Assembly: GCA_030674185.1 (NCBI GenBank)
Contig: CM060311.1
Span: 97,699,513-97,763,512 of the forward strand
DNA: 64,000 bases
From: Monoplex corrugatus
Lineage: Eukaryota; Mollusca; Gastropoda; Littorinimorpha; Ranellidae
Reading direction: 5' to 3'
The notes beneath the pieces are model-generated. The model searched no databases, was not told the DNA's origin, and worked only from the letters and a program-made list of their open reading frames with translations. The position numbers and the translations under genes were made by a program. Shown piece after piece: positions 1-12,300 of the stretch (within the stretch, counting starts at the first letter, position 1; every line of letters begins with the position of its first letter).

Positions 1-178
1 CAAAGGTTAATGCGGTATAAACAGTCAACAGTATAAACATAGTCAGCAGTATAAACATAGTCACTTCATCAAGAATAACAACAGATGATAACCTCCTTTC
101 ATTAAAATATGGCACAATCAGATACAATTCTACATTAACAATGACACACACATCATCAACGCACCACACAATACTTAC

Positions 179-335
179 AACTGTATGCCACTGATGATGC
201 TACCGAAGAGACCGATCATGCCTAGGAAGTCGGTACGAGGGTACTTTTTCACCACAAACTCCTGCCCTATGTTGGACACACCGTACAGCACCGCTCCAAC
301 AATGACCAGCAAATCACCCAAGGCTTTGTTGCTGC
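179..335 (-). CDS. SLC35F1/F2-like: SLC35F-like exon 5 of those visible
   Basis: On the minus strand the acceptor is gatgcgcag at 337-336 and the donor is a perfect GTAAGT starting at 178. The exon is 157 nt, enters at phase 1 and leaves at phase 2. It encodes GSNKALGDLLVIVG...YGVSNIGQEFVVKKYP...FLGMIGLFGSIISGIQ. A second acceptor four bases further in is excluded because the preceding exon contributes only one base of the split Gly codon. Confidence 0.88.
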
Positions 336-3300
336 CTGCGCATCAAACATACCTAAAAGCCAAACGTTAACAGCTATCTACATCTACTTCTACTGAAAAC
401 AAACATGTTGGTCAAGCCATACAAATAATTACATCTGCAGGAAGCTGGTGGATAAGGTGAGGGAGTTAAAGGGTTTACATTTTCCCCCTCGACAATCTTT
501 TGATGCCTGCAATAAAATTAGAGACATCAGAAGGATATCTATAACAAGCCCAAGATGTGATCTACACTGGGTCCATCCATACGTGTTCGTCTTTAGATTT
601 TGCTACTCTGTAATTTAAAAAAAAAAAAAAAATGTTACAGGTTTCGTACGTAAGAAATATTTGTTTTAATTGTGCCTGGTGTTTGTCTGAGAGAACTTTA
701 TTTTTCCACGTGTGAGAGACAGGACTGTGCAGGTGACACAATGATATACATATAATCTGTCTTTCGTGAGTATGCTTGCTGCATGTTTTCATGTTTGCTA
801 TAGTCACTGAACACCGACATTACTTACAGGATCTTTGATGAGCATGTTCAATGTTCTGTATGTGTATACACATGAAGTGGATTGTTTGATGTTCTGTATG
901 TGTATACACATGAAGTGGGTTGTTTGATGTTCTATATGTGTATACACATGAAGTGGGTTGTTTGATGTTCTGTATGTGTATACACATGAAGTGGGTTGTT
1001 TGATGTTCTGTATGTGTATACACATGAAGTGGGTTGTTTGATGTTCTGTATGTGTATACACATGAAGTGGGTTGTTTGATGTTCTGTATGTGTATACACA
1101 TGAAGTGGATTGTTTGATGTTCTGTATGTGTATACACATGAAGTGGGTTGTTTGATGTTCTGTATGTGTATACACATGAAGTGGGTTGTTTGATGTTCTG
1201 TATGTGCATACACATGAAGTGGGTTGTTTGATGTTCTGTATGTGTATACACATGAAGTGGGTTGTTTGATGTTCTGTATGTGTATACACATGAAGTGGGT
1301 TGTTCGATGTTCTGTATGTGTATACACATGAAGTGGGTTGTTTGATGTTCTGTATGTGTATACACATGAAGTGGGTTGTTTGATGTTCTGTATGTGTATA
1401 CACATGAAGTGGGTTGTTTGATGTTCTGTATGTGTATACACATGAAGTGGGTTATTTGATGTTCTATATGTGTATACACATGAAGTGGATTGTTTGATGT
1501 TCTGTATGTGTATACACATGAACTGGGTTGTTTGATGTTCTGTATGTGTATACACATGAAGTGGGTTGTTTGATGTTCTGTATGTGTATACACATGAAGT
1601 GGGTTGTTTGATGTTCTGTATGTGTATACACATGAAGTGGGTTGTTTGATGTTCTATATGTGTATACACATGAAGTGGGTTGTTTGATGTTCTGTATGTG
1701 CATACACATGAAGTGGGTTATTTGATGTTCTATATGTGTATACACATGAAGTGGGTTGTTTGATGTTCTGTATGTGTATACACATGAAGTGGATTGTTTG
1801 ATGTTCTGTATGTGTATACACATGAAGTGGGTTATTTGATGTTCTGTATGTGTATACACATGAAGTGGGTTGTTCGATGTTCTATATGTGTATACACATG
1901 AAGTGGGTTGTTCGATGTTCTGTATGTGTATACACATGAAGTGGGTTGTTTGATGTCTGTATGTGTATACACATGAAGTGGATTGTTTGATGTTCTGTAT
2001 GTGTATACACATGAAGTGGGTTATTCGATGTTCAATATGTGTATACATATGAAGTGGTTGTTTGATGTTCTATATGTGTATACACATGAAGTGGGTTGTT
2101 TGATGTTCTGTATGTGTATACACATGAAGTGGGTTGTTTGATGTTCTGTATGTGTATACACATGAAGTGGGTTGTTTGATGTTCTGTATGTGTATACACA
2201 TGAAGTGGGTTGTTTGATGTTCTATATGTGTATACACATGAAGTGGGTTGTTTGATGTTCTATGTGTGTATACACATGAAGTGGGTTATTTGATGTTCTG
2301 TATGTGTATACACATGAAGTGGTTGTTTGATGTTCTGTATGTGTATACACATGAAGTGGGTTGTTTGATGTTCTGTATGTGCATACACATGAACTGGGTT
2401 GTTTGATGTTCTGTATGTGTATACACATGAAGTGGGTTGTTTGATGTTCTATATGTGTATACACATGAAGTGGGTTGTTTGATGTTCTGTATGTGTATAC
2501 ACATGAAGTGGGTTGTTCGATGTTCTGTATGTGTATACACATGAAGTGGGTTGTTTGATGTTCTGTATGTGTATACACATGAAGTGGGTTGTTTGATGTT
2601 CTGTATGTGTATACACATGAAGTGGGTTGTTTGATGTTCTGTATGTGTATACACATGAAGTGGGTTATTTGATGTTCTATATGTGTATACACATGAAGTG
2701 GATTGTTTGATGTTCTGTATGTGTATACACATGAACTGGGTTGTTTGATGTTCTGTATGTGTATACACATGAAGTGGGTTGTTTGATGTTCTGTATGTGT
2801 ATACACATGAAGTGGGTTGTTTGATGTTCTGTATGTGTATACACATGAAGTGGGTTGTTTGATGTTCTATATGTGTATACACATGAAGTGGGTTGTTTGA
2901 TGTTCTGTATGTGCATACACATGAAGTGGGTTATTTGATGTTCTATATGTGTATACACATGAAGTGGGTTGTTTGATGTTCTGTATGTGTATACACATGA
3001 AGTGGATTGTTTGATGTTCTGTATGTGTATACACATGAAGTGGGTTATTTGATGTTCTGTATGTGTATACACATGAAGTGGGTTGTTCGATGTTCTATAT
3101 GTGTATACACATGAAGTGGGTTGTTCGATGTTCTGTATGTGTATACACATGAAGTGGGTTGTTTGATGTTCTGTATGTGTATACACATGAAGTGGATTGT
3201 TTGATGTTCTGTATGTGTATACACATGAAGTGGGTTATTCGATGTTCAATATGTGTATACATATGAAGTGGGTTGTTTGATGTTCTATATGTGTATACAC

Positions 3301-6300
3301 ATGAAGTGGGTTGTTTGATGTTCTGTATGTGTATACACATGAAGTGGGTTGTTTGATGTTCTGTATGTGTATACACATGAAGTGGGTTGTTTGATGTTCT
3401 GTATGTGTATACACATGAAGTGGGTTGTTTGATGTTCTATATGTGTATACACATGAAGTGGGTTGTTTGATGTTCTGTATGTGTATACACATGAACTGGG
3501 TTGTTTGATGTTCTGTATGTGTATACACATGAAGTGGGTTGTTTGATGTTCTGTATGTGTATACACATGAAGTGGGTTGTTTGATGTTCTATATGTGTAT
3601 ACACATGAAGTTGGTTGTTTGATGTTCTATATGTGTATACACATGAAGTGGGTTGTTTGATGTTCTGTATGTGTATACACATGAAGTGGGTTTTTGATGT
3701 TCTGTATGTGTATACACATGAAGTGGTTGTTTGATGTTCTGTATGTGCATACACATGAAGTGGGTTGTTTGATGTTCTATATGTGTATACACATGAAGTT
3801 GGTTGTTTGATGTTTTGTATGTGTATACACATGAAGTGGGTTGTTCGATGTTCTGTATGTGTATACACATGAAGTGGGTTGTTTGATGTTCTGTATGTGT
3901 ATACACATGAGCTGGGTTATTCGATGTTCTATGTGTGTAAAGCATTATTACCAACAAATGCCTATCAGTTAACGTCAGGAAGAGAGTTCTTGAATGTAAT
4001 ATAGAACCAATACTGTTGTATGGTTGTGAGGCATGGACAGTCAACAAGCAAAGCCAGAACAATATTGAGGCAGCTGAGATGTGGTTTCTAAGAAAATTGA
4101 GAGTTCCATGGACAGCAAAGAAAACAAATGAGACAGTCTTGATGGAGGCAGACACAAGAAGATCATTCATAAGGAAGATTAGAAAAAGACAGGCAACATT
4201 TATAGGCCATTTTATGAGGAAAGGGGAATTTGAGCACCTGGTCACAACAGGAAAGCTGGAGGGAAAAAGAGCACCAGGTAGACCCAGGAAGAAGATAGTG
4301 GACAGACTTGCACAGTGGCTGAAGACAAAGAGGATGGAAGAGTGCTTGAGGCAACAAGGGATAGAAACAGATGGAAGGCCATGATCGCAACGCCATGTGG
4401 CAAGGCACTTGATGATGATGATGATATGCATATACACATGAAGTGGACCTTAGACACTACCCAGTCTGCACATATGTTGATCTGCGTGATCAGAAAAATC
4501 TCCATCCTTTACCCACCAGGGACAGACATCCCGAAAAGATTGAACCCAGAACTTCTGACTGATAGTCCAACCACTCGCCTACTGACTGTCATGACTGTCT
4601 GAGGACAGTATGTTACAAACTACAGATTAACACAGAGATTTAAAGTACTCAATACTGCATTGTACTGTACAGCAATGCACAGCAGCATATGACAATACCG
4701 TGTTGCATACAGTAGCGCAGTTCTGCAGTATTCTGTCATACTGTGTAACAGTATGGAGCATCTGATCTCAAAACATCCTCCTAGGACGCAAGAAAGTTGG
4801 GTTCAAATCATGAATCAGGCATGGCTCTACGGCTGGGCTTTAAGCAAAAATAACAATAACAATAACAATAACAATAACAATAACAAGACAGAGATTTTTC
4901 TTTCCCCTTCCATTAGACCTTAAGTAGTGGTCTGGGTGCTAGTCTTTTGGATGAAACGATGAACTGAGGTCTATGTGCAGCCCGCACTTAGCTCATGTTA
5001 AAGATCTCATGGCAACAAAACAGCTTTCCTGGCAAAATCCTGTAGAAACATCTATGTTTATATATAAACAGAAAGACATGCATACAAGGTAAAACAGCTT
5101 TCCTGGCAAAATCCTGTAGAAACATCTATGTTTATAGATAAACAGAAAGACATGCATACAAGGTAAAACAGCTTTCCTGGCAAAATCCTGTAGAAACATC
5201 TATGTTTATAGATAAACAGAAATACATGCATACAAGGTAAAACAGCTTTCCTGGCAAAATCCTGTAGAAACATCTATGTTTATAGATAAACAGAAATACA
5301 TGCATACAAGGTAAAACAGCTTTCCAGGCAAAATCCTGTAGAAACATCTATGTTTATAGATAAACAGAAAGACATGCATACAAGGTAAAACAGCTTTCCA
5401 GGCAAAATCCTGTAGAAACATCTATGTTTATAGATAAACAGAAAGACATGCATACAAGGTAAAACAGCTTTCCTGGCAAAATCCTGTAGAAACATCTATG
5501 TTTATAGATAAACAGAAATACATGCATACAAGGTAAAACAGCTTTCCAGGCAAAATCCTGTAGAAACATCTATGTTTATAGATAAACAGAAAGACATGCA
5601 TACAAGGTAAAACAGCTTTCCTGGCAAAATCCTGTAGAAACATCTATGTTTATAGATAAACAGAAAGACATGCACACAAGGTAAAACAGCTTTCCTGGCA
5701 AAATCCTGTAGAAACATCTATGTTTATAGATAAACAGAAAGACATGCACACAAGGTAAAACAGCTTTCCTGGCAAAATCCTGTAGAAACATCTATGTTTA
5801 TAGATAAACAGAAAGACATGCACACAAGGTAAAACAGCTTTCCTGGCAAAATCCTGTAGAAACATCTATGTTTATAGATAAACAGAAATACATGCATACA
5901 AGGTAAAACAGCTTTCCAGGCAAAATCCTGTAGAAACATCTATGTTTATAGATAAACAGAAAGACATGCATACAAGGTAAAACAGCTTTCCTGGCAAAAT
6001 CCTGTAGAAACATCTATGTTTATAGATAAACAGAAAGACATGCACACAAGGTAAAACAGCTTTCCTGGCAAAATCCTGTAGAAACATCTATGTTTATAGA
6101 TAAACAGAAAGACATGCATACAAGGTAAAACAGCTTTCCTGGCAAAATCCTGTAGAAACATCTATGTTTATAGATAAACAGAAAGACATGCATACAAGGT
6201 AAAACAGCTTTCCTGGCAAAATCCTGTAGAAACATCTATGTTTATAGATAAACAGAAAGACATGCATACAAGGTAAAACAGCTTTCCTGGCAAAATCCTG

Positions 6301-9300
6301 TAGAAACATCTATGTTTATAGATAAACAGAAAGACATGCACACAAGGTAAAACAGCTTTCCTGGCAAAATCCTGTAGAAACATCTATGTTTATAGATAAA
6401 CAGAAAGACATGCACACAAGGTAAAACAGCTTTCCTGGCAAAATCCTGTAGAAACATCTATGTTTATAGATAAACAGAAAGACATGCATACAAGGTAAAA
6501 AACAACAACAAACAAACAAAGGGTGAAGATATACTATGGAGATGTGTTTTCTCTTGGAGAAGTAATCCCACATGAAAAAATTCTGTTGTGACAAATAACA
6601 CATTTAACCAAAGAAATCTGCTGTGATTTTCATATTCATATTTATATTCATAATTATATTCATTTTTGTCACACTGTATCTGCAATGTGAAACTAGGACT
6701 GCTCTCCCCTTTGAGAGCGCATCGCTGCAGTGCAGCGCCACACCTTTTTTTTTAACCAAGACTTTAGAAAGCCAAGAAGGCCAACTGGCCTTTATGGGGA
6801 GGGACCTGGAAAATCAACCTATCTCTCCAATGTTTTATACCAGGGCTGCCAGGCGAAAGCCCTCCACTTCACAATTTTCAACTGCCATGGGACCATTAGC
6901 ATGCACAGGCCAGAAGGCACCAAGGATCCAACTCGTTTTTTGTCCTCTTCCGAAGGACTAGATGTTCAGTTCAATTTTCCAGTCAAACTGAGGAGAAAAG
7001 TCAAGGCCTCAAGGGGAAATGAACCTTTGAACATCGAGTTTAGTTACTGGCAGGTGAACATCTGAAGCATTCTGCCACTCTTCTCCCTAAACAAAATGTG
7101 CACATTTTAAAATAGTCCGGACATGAGTGAATTGCCATCACAATACTAATTATATTACAGAAGGAGATCGTCAAACTGAAGAGAAAGAATGAATTGTTAT
7201 CACAATACTTATTATACCACAGATTGTCACACTGAAAACAAAGAGCAAATTGCCATCACAATACTAATTATAATACATGTACAGAAAGAGATTGTCACAC
7301 TGAAAACAAAGAGTGAATTGCCATCACAATACTAATTATAATACATGTACAGAAAGAGATTGTCACACTGAAAACAAAGAGTGAATTACCATCATAATAC
7401 TAATTATAATACAGAAAGAGATTGTCACACTGAAGACATAGAGTGAATTACCATCATAATACTAATTATAATACAGATTGTCACACTGAAGACATAGAGT
7501 GAATTACCATCATAATACTAATTATAATACAGATTGTCACACTGAAGACATACAGTGAATTACCATCATAATACTAATTATAATACAGATTGTCACACTG
7601 AAGACATACAGTCAATTACCATCATAATACTAATTATAATACAGATTGTCACACTGAAGACATAGAGTCAAGTACCATCATAATACTAATTATAATACAG
7701 ATTGTCACACTGAAGACATAGAGTCAAGTACCATCATAATACTAATTATAATACAGATTGTCACACTGAAGACATAGAGTCAAGTACCATCATAATACTA
7801 ATTATAATACAGATTGTCACACTGAAGACATAGAGTCAAGTACCATGATAATACTAATTATAATACAGATTGTCACACTGAAGACATAGAGTCAAGTACC
7901 ATGATAATACTAATTATGATACAGATTATCACACTGAAGACATAGAGTCAAGTACCATGATAATACTAATTATAATACAGATTGTCACACTGAAGACATA
8001 GAGTCAAGTACCATGATAATACTAATTATAATACAGATTGTCACACTGAAGACATAGAGTCAAGTACCATGATAATACTAATTATAATACAGATTGTCAC
8101 ACTGAAGACATAGAGTCAAGTACCATCATAATACTAATTATAATACAGATTGTCACACTGAAGACATAGAGTCAAGTACCATCATAATACTAATTATAAT
8201 ACAGATTGTCACACTGAAGACATAGAGTCAAGTACCATCATAATACTAATTATAATACAGATTGTCACACTGAAGACATAGAGTCAAGTACCATCACAAT
8301 ACTAATTATAATACAGATTGTCACACTGAAGACACAGAGTCAAGTACCATCACAATACTAATCATAATACAGATTGTCACACTGAAGACACAGAGTCAAG
8401 TACCATCATAATACTAATCATAATACAGATTGTCACACTGAAGACACAGAGTCAATTACCATCATAATACTAATTATAATACAGATTGTCACACTGAAGA
8501 CATAGAGTCAATTACCATCACAATACTAATTATAATACAGACAGATATTGTCACACTGAAGACAAAGAGTCAAGTACCACCATAATACTAATTATAATAC
8601 AGATTGTCACACTGAAGACATAGAGTCAAGTACCATCACAATACTAATTATAATACAGATTGTCACACTGAAGACATAGAGTCAAGTACCATCATAATAC
8701 TAATTATAATACAGATTGTCACACTGAAGACACAGAGTCAAGTACCATCATAATACTAGTTATAATACAGATTGTCACACTGAAGACATAGAGTCAAGTA
8801 CCATCACAATACTAATTATAATACAGATTGTCACACTGAAGACACAGAGTCAATTACCATCATAATACTAATTATAATACAGATTGTCACACTGAAGACA
8901 TAGAGTCAAGTACCATCACAATACTAATTATAATACAGATTGTCACACTGAAGACATAGAGTCAAGTACCATCATAATACTAATTATGATACAGATTGTC
9001 ACACTGAAGACACAGAGTCAATTACCATCATAATACTATTTATAATACAGATTGTCACACTGAAGACATAGAGTCAAGTACCATCATAATACTAATTATA
9101 ATACAGATTGTCACACTGAAGACATAGAGTCAAGTACCATCATAATACTAATTATGATACAGATTGTCACACTGAAGACACAGAGTCAATTACCATCATA
9201 ATACTAATTATAATACAGATTGTCACACTGAAGACAGAGTCAATTACCATCATAATACTAATTATAATACAGACAGACTGTCACACTGCAGAGAACTCAA

Positions 9301-12300
9301 CCATCCAAGCCATACCAAAGACGACTCACCCAGGCCATCATATTCCAACAGTCACCATCATCACACACATCATCAGCGGACCGCTGACTCACCTCCTGTG
9401 TCGTCCCGATTCTTTCCAGACAGGACATCAGCAACCACCAGTCCCACCAGTCCCCCCATGCTGACCCCCACCCCCAACAAGTGCGTCCAGCTGTACACCG
9501 CCTTCAGCAAAAAGCGTGACAACACCAACACCACCACAATGCTGCAGCAGTCCAGTACCTGTAACATCCACGCTGGCAACACTGAACAGAAGAACCGTTG
9601 CAGTATTTGTTCTAAATATCCATGCTACACCCGTGGTAATGGTTGACAAGTTTTTGTATCATCACCAGTCACTGTGGTGTAGTGATTAGCACAACGGACT
9701 ACTAACTGGAAGGTTGTGGGTTTGAATACCGATCAGTCCCTTAAAAGATCATTGCAGGATTTTTCAGCTCTAATCGGCTCTACCCAGAGTTGGGTGTGCT
9801 ATGAGCTCATTGGGAAGACTGGGACCACACAGTCTCATCCACTTCATGCATACGTTATTGAGGGTGTCGCTCAAATCTTCTGACCAGCACTGCAGGTGTC
9901 TGTATCTGGTTGACGCCAGGATATATTATGATAGCAAGCGTAGAGTACAACCCATGTCACGCAGTCTCAATCCTAGATGGAACTCCATAGCATCATGATT
10001 ATCATCCTCATCGACATTATCATCATTGCATTGTAAAAAAAAAACTGTGCCAGCTTTGTGGCCATTAAGGTGGCATAGAAAATGGGATGGGAAAAAAAGG
10101 TGAGCACAAAGGTAACCTCCCTGATTGCAATAATCTTTAAAAAAAAAATTTAAAAATAAAAAAAAAAACAATAAAGTTTTTGCACCATCTGTTTCTATCA
10201 ATATCAGATTTAACTCTTTGACTCCTGCACCCTATCCACCAACTGCAGAAACTTAACACTTAGACTCTCTCATCCTATCCACTAGCTTCCTTCAGAAAGC
10301 TGGTGGATAGGGTGAGGGAGTCAAAGGGTTAAGTTTTTGCTTTGTTGGTATGGTTGCAATGCTGGACGCTGGAGGACAGGTTGTGGAAGTCAAGGGTTAA
10401 TCATTATCTTTACTGATGGACATGACAGTCAAATGGAAAAGATATCAGACATCAAATGGCAAAGTCTGGGCTTGATTTTGTCTGGCTGCCAGGGTACCGT
10501 CCATCTAGTGGGTAAAGGGGGGACAGGGTACCGTCCATCTGGTGGGTAAAGGGGTGACAGGGTACCGTCCATCTGGTGGGTAAAGGGGTGACAGGGTACC
10601 GTCCATCTGGTGGGTAAAGGGGTGACAGGGTACCGTCCATCTGGTGGGTAAAGGGGTGACAGGGTACCATCCATCTAGTGGGTAAAGGGGTGACAGGGTA
10701 CCATCCATCTAGTGGGTAAAGGGGTGACAGGGTACCATCCATCTGGTGGGTAAAGGGGTGACAGGGTACCGTCCACCTGGTGGGTAAAGGGGTGACAGGG
10801 TACCATCCATCTGGTGGGTAAAGGGGTGACAGGGTACCGTCCACCTGGTGGGTAAAGGGGTGACAGGGTACCGTCCACCTGGTGGGTAAAGGGGTGACAG
10901 GGTACCGTCCACCTGGTGGGTAAAGGGGTGACAGGGTACCGTCCACCTGGTGGGTAAAGGGGTGACAGGGTACCGTCCATCTGGTAGGTAAAGGGGTGAC
11001 TGTCCACCTGGTGGGTAAAGGGGTGACAGGGTACCGTCCATCTGGTAGGTAAAGGGGTGACTGTCCACCTGGTGGGTAAAGGGGTGACAGGGTACCGTCC
11101 ACCTGGTGGGTAAAGGGGTGACAGGGTACCGTCCACCTGGTGGGTAAAGGGGTGACAGGGTACCGTCCACCTGGTGGGTAAAGGGGTGACAGGGTACCGT
11201 CCATCTGGTGGGTAAAGGGGTGACAGGGTACCGTCCACCTGGTGGGTAAAGGGGTGACAGGGTACCGTCCACCTGGTGGGTAAAGGGGTAACAGGGTACC
11301 GTCCATCTGGTAGGTAAAGGGGTGACTGTCCACCTGGTGGGTAAAGGGGTGGCATGGTACCGTCCACCTGGTGGGTAAAGGGGTGACAGGGTACCGTCCA
11401 CCTGGTGGGTATAGGGGTGACAGGGTACCGTCCATCTGGTGGGTAAAGGGGTGACAGGGTACCGTCCATCTGGTGGGTAAAGGGGTGACAGGGTACCGTC
11501 CACCTGGTGGGTAAAGGGTGACAGGGTACCATCCCACTGGTGGGTAAAGGGGTGACAGGGTACCGTCCACCTGGTGGGTAAAGGGGTGACAGGGTACCGT
11601 CCATCTGGTGGGTAAAGGGGTGACAGGGTACCGTCCACCTGGTGGATAAAGGGGTGACAGGGTACCGTCCATCTGGTAGGTAAAGGGGTGACAGGGTACC
11701 GTCCACCTGGTGGGTAAAGGGGTGACAGGGTACCGTCCATCTGGTGGATAAAGGGGTGACAGGGTACCGTCCACCTGGTGGGTAAAGGGGTGACTGTCCA
11801 CCTGGTGGGTAAAGGGGTGACAGGGTACCGTCCACCTGGTGGGTAAAGGGGTGACAGGGTACCGTCCATCTGGTGGGTAAAGGGGTGACAGGGTACCGTC
11901 CATCTGGTGGGTAAAGGGGTGACTGTCCACCTGGTGGGTAAAGGGGTGACTGTCCACCTGGTGGGTAAAGGGGTGACTGTCCACCTGGTGGGTAAAGGGG
12001 TGACTGTCCACCTGGTGGGTAAAGGGGTGACTGTCCACCTGGTGGGTAAAGGGGTGACAGGGTACCGTCCACCTGGTGGGTAAAGGGGTGACAGGGTACT
12101 GTCCATCTGGTGGGTAAAGGGGTGACAGGGTACCGTCCACCTGGTGGGTAAAGGGGTGACAGGGTACCGTCCACCTGGTGGGTAAAGGGGTGACAGGGTA
12201 CCGTCCACCTGGTGGGTAAAGGGGTGGACTGTCCACCTGGTGGGTAAAGGGGTGACAGGGTACCATCCACTGGTGGGTAAAGGGGTGACAGGGTACCATC

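Larger units (their letters stand above)
787..4600 (-). mobile_element. SINE-A copy split by an amplified 38-bp internal array and an RTE fragment
   Basis: Read on the minus strand, 4600-4447 holds a tRNA-like head (cgagtggttggacta; gttctgggttcaatc) followed by the body ctggtgggtaaaggatggag and tgtgcagactgggtagtgtc. Bases 4446-4425 continue with cttcatgtgtatatgcat. After the LINE insertion and the array, 837-787 continues with aagatcctgtaagtaatgtc and ggtgttcagtg. That is the order of the same SINE seen elsewhere in the window (31635, 12760). The array therefore lies inside one SINE. The family name SINE-A is mine. Confidence 0.7.

Noticed and set aside
804..3868. Minus-strand frames encoding YTHTEHQ-type repeats
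   Set aside because: Artefact of the 38-bp minisatellite, which derives from a SINE.
4993..6685. Ladder of 71-codon minus-strand frames
   Set aside because: Identical frames spaced by the 74-bp unit; tandem repeat only.
6623..7065. Two overlapping plus frames of about 110 codons
   Set aside because: Lie in SINE-derived and unassigned sequence, with no recognised motif and no splice or start support.
838..9294. Regular repeats considered as CRISPR arrays
   Set aside because: Units are contiguous without unique spacers, no cas genes are present, and the context is animal introns.
9398..9646. 82-codon plus frame over the transporter exon
   Set aside because: Opposite strand of a conserved SLC35F-like exon whose phases and splice sites fit the minus-strand gene.
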